From: Vibrio intestinalis
GTDB lineage: Bacteria; Pseudomonadota; Gammaproteobacteria; Enterobacterales; Vibrionaceae
Assembly (NCBI RefSeq): GCF_025195085.2
Contig: NZ_JANAVY020000007.1
Coordinates: 86,478 to 150,477 of the forward strand
Reading direction: 5' to 3'
DNA length: 64,000 bases
The notes beneath the pieces were generated by a model. It worked only from the letters and a program-made list of their open reading frames with translations. It was not told where the DNA came from and ran no database searches. Shown one piece after another: positions 47,927 to 57,869 of this stretch. Made by a program: the position numbers and the translations under genes. The number at the start of each line of letters is the position of its first letter. Positions within the stretch are counted from its first letter, which is position 1.

Positions 47927-48881
47927 ACCACATCCTGAACTTTCACTGAAAGGGCGCTTTCAGCGAGATGAAAATGGTGATGAAGTTTGGGTCGTGGTTG
48001 CAAAGCGTTCGTGGCAATTTGATGGCGTAGCTTGGCAACCGCTGAGTGATAGTGAGATTTTTGATGACCCTCAGTATGAAGGAGATGAGGGGTGGTCAGC
48101 AATGAAAGTCGACCACGAATTTGCCTACTGTAAATCCAATACGGATGTCCTTGTATATGGCAAAGCTCGCAGTTATGCCAAGAAGCCTGTTACTCAGTTA
48201 GAGTGCCGGGTTTTGATTGATGAACATCTTGATAAGACATTGGTTGTTAAAGGTGAGCGAGCTTGGGTTGAACATGGTGGAAGTATTACTTTAAGTAACC
48301 CCATTCCATTTATTGAAAAAGAGATTGATTACACTTGTGCGATCGGGGGAGATATGCGAAACCGCATAGGGGGAGGGGTTGCTGATACTAATAAAGAGCT
48401 GCTTGAGCAGAAAGTGCCTTCTGTGTTTTATCTAAAAGAAGATTGGAGCTCTACCGCTAAGAATGTACGGGTCGCTGGCTTTGGCCCTCTACCACCTTTT
48501 TTTCAATCTCGTCAGGTGCTGGCCGGTACATTCGATGAAGAGTGGGTTGAGAATAGAAAACCAATGCTACCCGTCGATTTTGATCTTGGTTTTTACCAAA
48601 GTGCACCTTTGGATCAGCAATGCAAAGGGTATCTAATAGGGGGAGAGCGTTTAGTCATGAGTGGTTTTTGTCATGACGATACGATCTCATTTCGTATTCC
48701 TCATGACAGATATCGCGCAATTGCTACTTTTAACAACGAAGTTAGCCACGTTGATATGGCGATTTATACCTTGTTTGTTGATACGGAAAATAAAATAATT
48801 TCAATAAGTTATAATGCATCTTTTCCTTGTCAGGGGAAAGAGCACCTTTTGGTGTCCACTGCGATCACGAAGCAAGAGTAG
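47907..48881 (+). CDS. DUF2169 domain protein, probable T6SS cargo adaptor
   Basis: The 324-aa protein has the DUF2169 pattern: WVVVAKRSWQFDG near the start, then HEFAYCKSNTDVLVYGKA and RVAGFGPLPP in the middle. DUF2169 proteins act as adaptors that help PAAR/VgrG-linked effectors load on the T6SS spike in other bacteria. The start overlaps the previous gene by 20 bases in another frame, with GAGGAATAGCC upstream. Confidence 0.75.
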   Translation: MQLWDIEPHPELSLKGRFQRDENGDEVWVVVAKRSWQFDGVAWQPLSDSEIFDDPQYEGDEGWSAMKVDHEFAYCKSNTDVLVYGKARSYAKKPVTQLECRVLIDEHLDKTLVVKGERAWVEHGGSITLSNPIPFIEKEIDYTCAIGGDMRNRIGGGVADTNKELLEQKVPSVFYLKEDWSSTAKNVRVAGFGPLPPFFQSRQVLAGTFDEEWVENRKPMLPVDFDLGFYQSAPLDQQCKGYLIGGERLVMSGFCHDDTISFRIPHDRYRAIATFNNEVSHVDMAIYTLFVDTENKIISISYNASFPCQGKEHLLVSTAITKQE

Positions 48882-48891
48882 GTCTGTGAAT

Positions 48892-49845
48892 ATGAATAAA
48901 TCGACAGCTCGTTATGTATTAGGAATGGAAGTAATGACCCCAACGGGAATGAGCCTTGACATTGCTTCGACTGTTGCTCAATCTGATTTGGCAAGGTTTG
49001 AGCAAGTGGAAGGCAATGACGGAATTGAACGATTCACCTTCGCTAAAATAGGTTACACCAATGAAAGTAAAGTATTTGAAAAAACGTGTGAACTGACAGG
49101 CTATTTACTTAATTCTTTATTGGCTCAATTGCCGCGCTCTTTGAAGCCGATTCCATTACTTATCGCAGTTCCAAAGTCAGTCTCGCCAATGGAAGTGCAA
49201 GATTGGTTAGGTGAAAGCGAATATTCTGGTGCTTTATTGTCTGTGGAGGCGGTGCATGCTAGCGGACCTATTTTTCTTGCACAGTCGATTAAATGGCTCG
49301 ATAAACATGATGCAATGATGTGTATTTCGCTAGATTCACTGGTGGAATCATTGCAAGAGTTTGTTGACTCTTCAATGGTCATGAGTACTCATAATCCATG
49401 GGGTATCATACCTAGTGAAGGCGGAGCAGGGTTAATCCTTTGCAGGAAAAATACTGTTGACACATTAAAGCTACAGGCAAAAGTTCAGTTGGGTTACTTC
49501 GATACAGAAAAGAGCACAACCGATAGACGAGGTATGTATCGTTTAGTTCAACGTGCAAGTAAGGCGCTAGATACGTTTGGACATGTTTATACTGATATGT
49601 CTAACTTTCGTGCGCATACTGAAGACTATGGCTTTGTACTTGGTGCAAAGGCACAACGTTTTGCTAATCCTACAGACCCTGTCCGTATTAATGATTTTTG
49701 GGGAACGATGGGAAGTTGCTCTTCCGTTGCACTATTAGCCTTTGCTGCTGCCAATCATTATTCTATTAACCAACCCGCGTCTCTTCTCATGTTTGATTAC
49801 CACGGTGATAAGGGTTTAATGCAAATACTTGCTAATAATGAGTGA
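48892..49845 (+). CDS. Ketosynthase-like (thiolase-fold) T6SS-locus protein without catalytic Cys
   Basis: The 317-aa protein recalls a beta-ketoacyl synthase: VHASGPIFLAQSIKWLDK sits where KS proteins have the nucleophile helix, WGIIPSEGGAGLILC resembles the EGAG strand, and DFWGTMGSCSSVALLAFAAA resembles the C-terminal Gly loop. The nucleophile Cys position carries Ala or Ser, so it is probably not an enzyme. Its place after the DUF2169 gene suggests a structural or adaptor role. The start at ATG 48892 lies beyond the DUF2169 stop; the frame is open further upstream but overlaps that gene. Confidence 0.6.
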   Translation: MNKSTARYVLGMEVMTPTGMSLDIASTVAQSDLARFEQVEGNDGIERFTFAKIGYTNESKVFEKTCELTGYLLNSLLAQLPRSLKPIPLLIAVPKSVSPMEVQDWLGESEYSGALLSVEAVHASGPIFLAQSIKWLDKHDAMMCISLDSLVESLQEFVDSSMVMSTHNPWGIIPSEGGAGLILCRKNTVDTLKLQAKVQLGYFDTEKSTTDRRGMYRLVQRASKALDTFGHVYTDMSNFRAHTEDYGFVLGAKAQRFANPTDPVRINDFWGTMGSCSSVALLAFAAANHYSINQPASLLMFDYHGDKGLMQILANNE

Positions 49846-50071
49846 TACATTTAAATCTTATCTTTAGTGAGTTCAATATTATTAATTGATTCATTAAATG
49901 GTAAAGCAATGACGATTATCTAGTTAAAGCGTAAGTTGTAGAGTTGGATTAATTAGTAATAATAACTAAAGTTATAGTCGTACTGTTCGTTTTGCTTATT
50001 CAGTATTGAATGGGATATAGCCGAGGAAATATCATTTTCTCTGGTCATATTTCTACGCAAAAGAGCACAAA

Positions 50072-52063
50072 GTGTCAGATAGTCAGGGAGCAACCAACGG
50101 ATACATGGATCAGTTGGTGGCTAAAGCAATTGAAAAAAAGAAGTTGAATGAGCAAAGGCTGGCGAAGAAAAGTAAGCCAAAGCTTGAATACGTGCTTTTT
50201 TCACAATTTGATGTCTTAGACACTCTTCCTTCACAAAATGGTAAAACGACGATTTACCGTTTGTCGAAAAAGGCTCAGCCAGAAAAGCAGATTTGTTGCA
50301 AAGTGGTCAACAATGATGCTTCCGAATTGGCGGATAAGTTATTACTTAATGAAGCTAGTCGACTTGAAATGTCGCAACATCCGAGTGTCGCTGAATTTAT
50401 CAAAGTCGGTAATGAGTTTGAACGCCCATATTTTATGTATGAGTGGGTTCAAGGCGAGTCTGTTGCAGAAAAGATGGCTCGTTATTCTAGCAAGGGTTTT
50501 CGACACGATCATATTGCTTGGTTAGTGTACCAACTCGCTGGTGCGTTGGAGTTTATGCATACCCGTGGTATCTGCCATTTGGACATTAAACCCTCTAATA
50601 TCATGGTCAGCGAAGGTGATTTCGTTAAACTGATTGATTTTGGTGCAGCGCGCTATATTGGTGATGTTGATACCTACGCTGAAACAAGCTTGAATTACGC
50701 ATCTCCACTCTACGTATCAACTGGTCAAGCTGAGCCACAAGACGATGTTTACTCGTTAGCAATGTTGGCGGGGCATTTATTCCTTGGCTATCTGTTTGGT
50801 GATGCGTGGCATAAACAGCTAAAAGAGCGCAAGTGTCCGGAACTGATTCCAGGGCATATTTGGAAACTGTTAAAAGAAGTTATCAATAACCCTAGAAGTC
50901 ACGGATATACTGCAATTTCGTTTGCTCAGCAACTTGCGCGAATTGATACGCAAGAGCTCGATCCATTATCGAGTGCACCAATATTTAGCAGCTTACGCAA
51001 TGCTGACCTATTGTTGACCCATTGCAAGCCTCAAGACAGGTTCAAGTTCAGACGTTTCAAGCTGCTCGAAACAGGGTTGGTTATATGCTTAGCAACAATA
51101 ACAGGCACTCATTTGTATCAAAGTATTGTAGATAGCGGACAAGGTGGGCCTGTTTTGCAATATTCTTTAATGCAAGATCCTAACGTAAATACCGTCAATG
51201 CAACAGCTTCATTTCTATCTCAATCTCCTTGGAAGATGGAGAGTTTGATTAGTGAGATGGATCGACAAGATATGGATTCAGCACCTTACCAAAATGCATA
51301 CGATATTCAGCAGGGTCAATTAAAAACTATTTATAATAAGAATAGTGGCCAGCTTCAGTCTTACCAATTGATTGCTGATGAATTACCTAAAGCACTTCGA
51401 CAACTGCACAAAGAATTGGTCGTATTGCGTAAAGAATTAGACAATGAGCGTTCGCTCTCTCCGTCCGTCGAGCAGAGTTTATCTCAAGTTATGGTTGGTT
51501 TGAATGTTGCCGCCAGTGATTCTTTCAAGCTATCAGCGGCGGTTGGTAGTAAAAGTGAACAACTTGCTGAACTTATTCTCGATGGTGAAGTGGCATTAGC
51601 AAGCGATGAGATTAAAGCTGCCTGGTTACTAAACCAATCTAAGTCTTATTTTTACAGCCATGCTTTACCTGAGCAAATAATGGTTAATATCTATAAATCG
51701 ATCGATGAGTTAGCTGGTAAAGATCGTTATACCGAGGCTATTTCTGAAGCTAAGTTAGCCAAATCTTATTTTGGTAATCAATACGGAATTGATGAAAAAA
51801 TAAAGTCGTTAAGTATTGATAGAAGTAAATATATTCTATTTAGCACTGTTCAGGGTCAGGATATGTTTGAGAAAGATAAGCTTCGAGATTCATTAGCAGA
51901 GTTAGAGGCTAATGACCCAACAATATTCAATGATGTTGCGACCAAGTTGCAGGCCCTTGCTGCGGACTATAAAGAGAAAAGTCATCAATTTTCTCGACCT
52001 GGCCGAGGTGCTACGGCAATTGAGAAAGCGTTAGAAGAATACTTGTCAGAGGATCGAGGTTAA
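50072..52063 (+). CDS. T6SS-associated Ser/Thr protein kinase
   Basis: A eukaryotic-like kinase domain covers about residues 45-300: nucleotide-binding Lys in KQICCKVV, catalytic loop HLDIKPSNIMV (Asp, Lys and Asn present; Arg of HRD replaced by Leu), and metal site IDFGAAR. The activation segment lacks a clear APE (SPLYVS stands there). A TM helix lies at about 330-350 (TGLVICLATITGTHLYQSI), followed by a periplasmic helical region of about 300 residues. T6SS kinases such as PpkA control firing by phosphorylating FHA proteins. No FHA or phosphatase gene is in the window. GTG 50072 is the chosen start with AAGAG upstream. A 226-base gap before it probably holds the promoter for kinase-tssG. 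Confidence 0.85.
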   Translation: MSDSQGATNGYMDQLVAKAIEKKKLNEQRLAKKSKPKLEYVLFSQFDVLDTLPSQNGKTTIYRLSKKAQPEKQICCKVVNNDASELADKLLLNEASRLEMSQHPSVAEFIKVGNEFERPYFMYEWVQGESVAEKMARYSSKGFRHDHIAWLVYQLAGALEFMHTRGICHLDIKPSNIMVSEGDFVKLIDFGAARYIGDVDTYAETSLNYASPLYVSTGQAEPQDDVYSLAMLAGHLFLGYLFGDAWHKQLKERKCPELIPGHIWKLLKEVINNPRSHGYTAISFAQQLARIDTQELDPLSSAPIFSSLRNADLLLTHCKPQDRFKFRRFKLLETGLVICLATITGTHLYQSIVDSGQGGPVLQYSLMQDPNVNTVNATASFLSQSPWKMESLISEMDRQDMDSAPYQNAYDIQQGQLKTIYNKNSGQLQSYQLIADELPKALRQLHKELVVLRKELDNERSLSPSVEQSLSQVMVGLNVAASDSFKLSAAVGSKSEQLAELILDGEVALASDEIKAAWLLNQSKSYFYSHALPEQIMVNIYKSIDELAGKDRYTEAISEAKLAKSYFGNQYGIDEKIKSLSIDRSKYILFSTVQGQDMFEKDKLRDSLAELEANDPTIFNDVATKLQALAADYKEKSHQFSRPGRGATAIEKALEEYLSEDRG

Positions 52064-52065
52064 AT

Positions 52066-53622
52066 ATGACTGATATCGAACTTTTGCTCAAACCAATCTC
52101 TAATGATTCAGTTGTCGGTGAAGATGCTCGTTACGAGTATTGCTATGAAATGATGGAGGCCGAAGTCAAAAAATTTGGCTCTTTGTTCGGCGAAACAGTT
52201 GATTGGAATACTGTAAAAACGTTTTCTTGCGAAGTATTGGAACATCATAGCAAAGATTTAAAAGCTATTTGTTATTTGGCAAGAGCACTCACTGAAGAAA
52301 ATGGACTTGCTGGCTTTGAGCAGGGGTTAATCCTGCTTAATAGGGCACTAAATACGTTTGGTAGCGCGCTTTATCCGAAAAGAAAACGGGGTCGTGATGG
52401 GGCGGTAGAATGGCTTAATGATCAATTTAAGTTAGTTAGTGCCAAATTGATGAGCGAGTCAATATCGTGGGAACAGGTATCCAGCTGTATATCGACTGTT
52501 GAAGAAGTTCAGCGTCAGTTTGATAGTATTTATCAAGATTCAGAAGCCGACTTTTTTGAAATTCGTACTCAACTCAATGTGTTGTCTCAGCAAGTGAGTG
52601 GAGATGGGCAAATTGAAAGTGCGGATAAAGTCGTCGAGTCCGTAGGATCTTCATCTGTACCTATGGCAGACGACAAATCAGAAGCGACTAATACGACCCC
52701 AAAGGTAACTGAACCTGTTGTGCATAGACCAACAGCGCCTTCTAAGAAGACTATCAAAGAGGTTGATGTCGATACCGACTTTTCTTCTCCCGCGGCATCG
52801 AAACGAACGTTAAAAAAAGTGGCCGAAGTAATGATTTACTCTGATCCGAGTGAACCTCTTGCTTATCGACTTTATCGTCATCTTACTTGGTGCGATATTG
52901 ACGGCCTACCAGATCATAAAAGTAACTGTACTGAGTTAAGTTTAGCTGTTTCGGTTGATCAGCAAGCAGAGTATCGAGATAAAGCAAATCAAGAAAGCGA
53001 TATCGACACTTTAAAGCGACTAGAGCGCACGCTCACGGATGCCCCTTTTTGGTTAACTGGCCACTACTACGTCTATTCAATGCTGGACAATCTCGGCCTC
53101 ACTGATGCCGCTTTGGCAGTCAAGCAAGAAGTATCTCGCTTCGTCGAGTCATTAGAAGGCATCGAAAACCTACTATTTAAGAATTCTATACCATTTGCAG
53201 ATGAAGAAACTTTGCGTTGGTTAAAAACGCAAGATACGACTGGATCTCGTTCGCCATCTGTCGTTCAGACGGTTGTTATCAACGAAGATGACTCACTGAA
53301 AATGGAGGATATTACCTTAGAGAATCTAGGGGAGTATGCCGCTGTTCTTGCCCAGAAACTCGAACTTGATCGTTCGGGACGTGGGCAGTTCATGCTGTAT
53401 TTACAATTGATATCAGCTTACCAATCCTTGGGGTTATATTCTTTGTGCTTACCATATCTTGAGAAAGGTTGGGAAGTACAAAAAACATTTAATCTTTCGG
53501 TTTGGGAACCCCACTTATCGTCTCAGCTAGAGAGCCTCATTCGAAAAACACTTCATCAGTTGTTTCGTAGTAAGGAGCTTTTGCCTGAAAAGTATGACGA
53601 GTGGCAAGCATTTTTTAGCTAA
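52066..53622 (+). CDS. tssA: TssA, T6SS baseplate/tail-assembly coordinator
   Basis: The 518-aa protein has an N-terminal ImpA_N domain (LLKPISNDSVVGEDARY, ICYLARALTEENGLAGFEQGL, ALYPKRKRGRDGAVEWLND). A Ser/Thr/Pro-rich low-complexity linker follows at about 185-250, then a helical C-terminal domain that forms the ring or star. TssA binds the membrane complex first and then primes tube and sheath growth. It begins two bases after the kinase stop. Confidence 0.92.
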   Translation: MTDIELLLKPISNDSVVGEDARYEYCYEMMEAEVKKFGSLFGETVDWNTVKTFSCEVLEHHSKDLKAICYLARALTEENGLAGFEQGLILLNRALNTFGSALYPKRKRGRDGAVEWLNDQFKLVSAKLMSESISWEQVSSCISTVEEVQRQFDSIYQDSEADFFEIRTQLNVLSQQVSGDGQIESADKVVESVGSSSVPMADDKSEATNTTPKVTEPVVHRPTAPSKKTIKEVDVDTDFSSPAASKRTLKKVAEVMIYSDPSEPLAYRLYRHLTWCDIDGLPDHKSNCTELSLAVSVDQQAEYRDKANQESDIDTLKRLERTLTDAPFWLTGHYYVYSMLDNLGLTDAALAVKQEVSRFVESLEGIENLLFKNSIPFADEETLRWLKTQDTTGSRSPSVVQTVVINEDDSLKMEDITLENLGEYAAVLAQKLELDRSGRGQFMLYLQLISAYQSLGLYSLCLPYLEKGWEVQKTFNLSVWEPHLSSQLESLIRKTLHQLFRSKELLPEKYDEWQAFFS

Positions 53623-53648
53623 TCAAAGAATTAAATAAGGAACTAAAT

Positions 53649-54155
53649 ATGTCACGTGACGGCTCGGTGGCTCCTAAAGAGCGAATTAATATCCGTTATG
53701 TTCCAGCAACTGGTGATGCGCAAGAAGACGTAGAACTGCCGCTAAGTATGATGGTACTCGGGGATTTCACTTCACGCGCTGATGAAACACCGATTGAAGA
53801 ACGCACGCCAGTAAATATCGATAAAGACAACTTTAACGAAGTGTTAGAGGGCATGTCTCCAAACGTTAAGGTGAATGTTGAGAACCGACTGTCTGATGAA
53901 GAAGGTGCTCAAATGGGGGTGGATCTGACGTTCCAACATATGAAGGACTTCACTCCGGAATCAATTGCTAAGAGCGTTCCAGAATTAAACAGCCTACTTG
54001 AACTGCGTGAAGCATTAGTAGCGTTGAAAGGGCCTCTAGGTAATGTCCCTGCGTTCCGTAAGAAAATTGCTTCTGTACTTCAAGACGAAGAAGCAAGAAA
54101 GAAACTTTTAGATGAATTAAGTATTGGCGATAAACAAGACGCTAAAGAAGAGTAA
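53649..54155 (+). CDS. tssB: TssB (VipA), small sheath subunit
   Basis: The 168-aa protein has normal TssB length and landmarks: RINIRYVPATGDA near the start, LPLSMMVLGDFT, and KDFTPESIAKSVPEL. It forms the contractile sheath with TssC. TAAGGA lies before the ATG. tssC follows eight bases after its stop. Confidence 0.96.
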   Translation: MSRDGSVAPKERINIRYVPATGDAQEDVELPLSMMVLGDFTSRADETPIEERTPVNIDKDNFNEVLEGMSPNVKVNVENRLSDEEGAQMGVDLTFQHMKDFTPESIAKSVPELNSLLELREALVALKGPLGNVPAFRKKIASVLQDEEARKKLLDELSIGDKQDAKEE

Positions 54156-54163
54156 GGAATACC

Positions 54164-55639
54164 ATGTCTGCAGAAGCACAAGCTCCAGAACAAGAAGCGG
54201 CCCTAGCGGAGTCCGGTTCATTGCTGGATAGCATTCTTAACGAAACTCGCTTGAAGCCGAGTGACGAAGGTTTTGATGTCGCAAAACGTGGCGTAGAAGC
54301 ATTTATCAGTGAGCTACTAAGCAGCTCAACTACAGAGAAAGTGGATCAATCTTTAATTGATCTTATGATTTCAGAAATTGACCAGAAGCTTTCTAAACAA
54401 GTTGATGCGATTCTTCACTGTGAAGAAGTACAGGCGGTCGAATCGACTTGGCGTGGCCTTAAGTATTTAGTCGATCACACGGACTTCCGTGAGAACATTC
54501 AAATTGAGTTGATCTCTGCGAAGAAAGATGAAGTTCTAGATGACTTCGAAGATGCGCCTGAAGTAGTGAAGTCAGGTTTGTACAAGCAAATCTATACTCG
54601 TGAATATGGCCAATTTGGTGGTAAGCCAGTTGGTGCTGTCATTTGTGATTATGACTTGTCTGCATCATCGCCTGATATCAAATTGATGGAGTATATGGCA
54701 AACGTAGGTGCGATGTCGCATGCGCCATTTATTACTTCGGCATCGTCGAAGTTCTTTGGTATTGACACGTATGAAGAACTACCAAACCTGAAAGATCTTA
54801 AATCGGTATTTGAAGGCCCCCAATACACCAAATGGCGTGGTTTGCGAGAGCATGAAGATTCACGTTACCTTGGGCTATGTACGTCTCGCTTTATGCTACG
54901 TAATCCATATTCTGTTGAAGACAATCCAATCAAAGCATTTGACTATGATGAATTAGTAACAGATAACCACAATCACTACTTGTGGGGTAACTCTGCCTAC
55001 GCAATGGCTTCAAAAATAAGTGAGTCATTCGCTAAATATCGCTGGTGTCCAAATATTATTGGCCCTCAAAGCGGTGGTGCGGTGTTTGATTTACCAGTCT
55101 ACAACTTTGAATCTATGGGACAGATCGAAACGAAAATCCCAACAGAAATTTTGGTTTCTGACCGTCGAGAGTATGAATTAGCAGAAGAGGGCTTTATTGC
55201 TCTGACTATGCGTAAGGGCTCTGATAATGCAGCGTTTTTCTCTGCTAACTCAATTCAAAAGCCAAAAGTGTTTGCGAATACGCCGGAAGGTAAACAAGCA
55301 GAGATGAACTATAAGTTAGGCACTCAGTTACCTTATATGTTCATTATTAACCGCTTAGCTCACTATATTAAAGTACTTCAGCGTGAGCAGATCGGTTCAT
55401 GGAAAGAGCGTTCTGACCTTGAAATCGAGCTGAACAAGTGGATTCGTCAATATGTATCTGATCAGGAAAACCCACCAGCAGAAGTACGTGGTCGCCGTCC
55501 ACTCCGAGCTGCGAAAGTTGAGGTATCAGACGTAGAGGGCGATCCAGGTTGGTATAAAGTATCGATGTCAGTACGTCCTCACTTTAAGTACATGGGTGCA
55601 AGTTTTGACTTGTCTCTGGTTGGTAAGTTAGACCAGTAA
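54164..55639 (+). CDS. tssC: TssC (VipB), large sheath subunit
   Basis: The 491-aa protein has family landmarks: AVESTWRGLKYLVDHT, FGGKPVGAVICDYDL, and the C-terminal RGRRPLRAAKVEV and VRPHFKYMGASFDLSLVGKL. It polymerises with TssB into the sheath whose contraction drives Hcp out. A terminator-like hairpin follows directly. Confidence 0.96.
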   Translation: MSAEAQAPEQEAALAESGSLLDSILNETRLKPSDEGFDVAKRGVEAFISELLSSSTTEKVDQSLIDLMISEIDQKLSKQVDAILHCEEVQAVESTWRGLKYLVDHTDFRENIQIELISAKKDEVLDDFEDAPEVVKSGLYKQIYTREYGQFGGKPVGAVICDYDLSASSPDIKLMEYMANVGAMSHAPFITSASSKFFGIDTYEELPNLKDLKSVFEGPQYTKWRGLREHEDSRYLGLCTSRFMLRNPYSVEDNPIKAFDYDELVTDNHNHYLWGNSAYAMASKISESFAKYRWCPNIIGPQSGGAVFDLPVYNFESMGQIETKIPTEILVSDRREYELAEEGFIALTMRKGSDNAAFFSANSIQKPKVFANTPEGKQAEMNYKLGTQLPYMFIINRLAHYIKVLQREQIGSWKERSDLEIELNKWIRQYVSDQENPPAEVRGRRPLRAAKVEVSDVEGDPGWYKVSMSVRPHFKYMGASFDLSLVGKLDQ

Positions 55640-55657
55640 CACATTGCAATACTATTA

Positions 55658-55686
55658 AGCAGTCAGTGAATACTGGCTGCTTTTTT
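55658..55686 (+). terminator. Internal terminator/attenuator between tssC and tssE
   Basis: AGCAGTCAG and CTGGCTGCT pair (one G-T) around a six-base loop and are followed by six T. It lies inside the operon, 19 bases after tssC and 13 bases before tssE, so it probably lowers baseplate gene expression relative to sheath genes. Confidence 0.7.
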
Positions 55687-55699
55687 CGTAGGACCGAAT

Positions 55700-56110
55700 A
55701 TGGAAAAAGGATATCGTCTTCTTGAACGCATTGAACTGGGTGAGCCCAAAAATTGTTACGAAAAAGTGGTATCTCACAAGCATTTAATCGAGTCTATCCA
55801 TTCACACCTCGCAGACTTGCTTAATACGCATTCTGGTAATGCTATGATTGATAACGAATATGGTTTGCCAGATTTCAATGATGTTCTGTCTAATAACACG
55901 AACCTGGTTCGCCACATTCAGCAAAATATAACAGCCACAATTGAACGCTTTGAGCCCCGGTTACTCAATGTCCACGTGCAGTACCGAGAAGATCACCATA
56001 ATCCATTACAACTTGGCTTTGGTATTCGGGGGGAAGTGTCTCACAACGGTGGGAAAGTCCCTATGTCGATCGATGTCTATATGGGCACAGATGGCCAATT
56101 TAACGTTTAG
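55700..56110 (+). CDS. tssE: TssE, gp25-like baseplate protein
   Basis: The 136-aa protein has gp25-like features: YRLLERIELG at the start, a NEYGLPDFNDV segment, and FEPRLLNVHVQY. TssE is a baseplate wedge subunit that starts sheath polymerisation. An AGGA site lies about six bases upstream of the ATG, directly after the internal hairpin. Confidence 0.93.
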   Translation: MEKGYRLLERIELGEPKNCYEKVVSHKHLIESIHSHLADLLNTHSGNAMIDNEYGLPDFNDVLSNNTNLVRHIQQNITATIERFEPRLLNVHVQYREDHHNPLQLGFGIRGEVSHNGGKVPMSIDVYMGTDGQFNV

Positions 56111-56120
56111 TAGGTAGCAC

Positions 56121-57869
56121 TTGAGTAACAGTAAATACTTTCAAGATGAACTCACGTATTTGCGTGAATCAGGTAGTGAGTTTGCCAAATATCATCCGAA
56201 GTTGACACATTTTCTCTCAGAAGGAACGTTCGATCCTGATGTCGAGCGATTATTGGAAGGTTTTGCCTTTTTAACGGGACGCATCCGAGAAAAGATCGAT
56301 GATGAGTTACCAGAACTGACACAATCTCTCATGACGTTACTGTGGCCCCATTATATGCGATCCGTACCGTCTTTGTGTATCACAGAACTTAAGCCTCATA
56401 CTGGTAGTGTTACTGAAAAAACGGTGGTGAAACGTGGTGTTGAGATGGCTAGTGAGCAAGTAGAAGGGACGCAGTGCTTGTTTCGTACTTGCTATGATGT
56501 TGATCTATACCCAGTTTCGATAACCAATATCGAGCAAACGAATAGTCGTACAAGTTCAACTATCGATGTCACGTTGTCGACAGAACATGGCCTTGAATTA
56601 TCGCGCATCGGTCTGGATACGTTACGCATACATCTTCATGGTGAAATACATATCACACGAACCGTATTCTTATGGTTATTCCGTTATTTGGATTATGTCG
56701 AATTAGATGTTGGTGGCGGGTATAAGCATCGCCTTGGGCCAGAATATGTTAAACCGGTTGGACATGAAGAAGATGAAGCTTTGTTACCATACGGTAAGAA
56801 TTCGTTCGCAGGCTATCGTTTATTGCAAGAGCTTTTCTCTCTACCTGATAAGTTCATGTTCTTTGATTTAAAAGGTTTAGATTGGCTAAGAGGCATTCCT
56901 CAACGTAGTAATGTAAGGGTTAAGTTCTTCTTCAAACGAGCTTTACCATCGGAGGTTGTTTTGAAAGATAAACACTTCCGTTTACATTGTACCCCGGCTG
57001 TTAATCTGTTTGAAAAAGATGGTGACCCTATACGATTGGAACATCGTCGGAATGAGTATAAAGTTCGCCCCCAAAGTAATGCTCAAGAGCATTACGAAGT
57101 GTATTCTATTGAACAGGTTGAGAGTTGGAGCAAAGATGAACGACGCAGTAAGCCGTTGATCGAGTTCGAATCGTTCGAGCACCAAATCAACCAACGTGAT
57201 AAAAGAGAGTTTTATAAGTCCAAGGTCAACGAACGTGTCAACGGCCGAGGTCTTGAGCGATATATTTCTTTCCATACACATAACAGTGACATTGCAGACT
57301 TAGGTACGGAAACGGTGCTAATGAAGCTTCAATGTAGCAACGCTGATTTAGCGGAGCGTTTATCCGTTGGAGATATCACGTATGCAACGCACAAGTCTCC
57401 GACCTATGCGACGTTTAGAAATATTACAAAGCCAACTCAATCGGTTAGCCCACAAGTGAATGGGGAGCTTCAATGGCAATTGATTGCAAACATGTCTCTC
57501 AACTATTTGTCATTGGCGAATATCGACGTCTTGAAAGTTTTATTGTCCACTTATGATTTCCACTCACGAGTAGATAGGCAAGCACACAGAGCGTCGATTC
57601 ATCGATTAGATGGTATTATCTCTTCAGAAATGAAGCCTATTGATCGTGTGTTTCGCGGAGTATCGGTAAGAGGTAATCAGTTTAAATTGGTTATGAACTC
57701 TAAGTTCTTTGTTAATGAAGGTGATATGTATCTTATGGCGACGGTGCTAAATGAGTTTATCCGTTTGTACTCAAGTGTGAATTCTTTTACTGAGTTAGAA
57801 GTATTTGATGAAGCGACAGGGGAGTTATACACCTGGGCAAGCCTTATCGGACAGCAAACGATCCTATGA
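56121..57869 (+). CDS. tssF: TssF, T6SS baseplate protein
   Basis: The 582-aa protein starts SKYFQDELTYLRESGSEFA, the classic TssF opening, followed by HPKLTHFLSEGTFDPDVERLLEGFAFLTGR. TssF with TssG builds the baseplate wedge around the spike. The start is a TTG at 56121 with TAGGTAG just upstream, ten bases after tssE. Its stop overlaps tssG as ATGA. Confidence 0.94.
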   Translation: MSNSKYFQDELTYLRESGSEFAKYHPKLTHFLSEGTFDPDVERLLEGFAFLTGRIREKIDDELPELTQSLMTLLWPHYMRSVPSLCITELKPHTGSVTEKTVVKRGVEMASEQVEGTQCLFRTCYDVDLYPVSITNIEQTNSRTSSTIDVTLSTEHGLELSRIGLDTLRIHLHGEIHITRTVFLWLFRYLDYVELDVGGGYKHRLGPEYVKPVGHEEDEALLPYGKNSFAGYRLLQELFSLPDKFMFFDLKGLDWLRGIPQRSNVRVKFFFKRALPSEVVLKDKHFRLHCTPAVNLFEKDGDPIRLEHRRNEYKVRPQSNAQEHYEVYSIEQVESWSKDERRSKPLIEFESFEHQINQRDKREFYKSKVNERVNGRGLERYISFHTHNSDIADLGTETVLMKLQCSNADLAERLSVGDITYATHKSPTYATFRNITKPTQSVSPQVNGELQWQLIANMSLNYLSLANIDVLKVLLSTYDFHSRVDRQAHRASIHRLDGIISSEMKPIDRVFRGVSVRGNQFKLVMNSKFFVNEGDMYLMATVLNEFIRLYSSVNSFTELEVFDEATGELYTWASLIGQQTIL

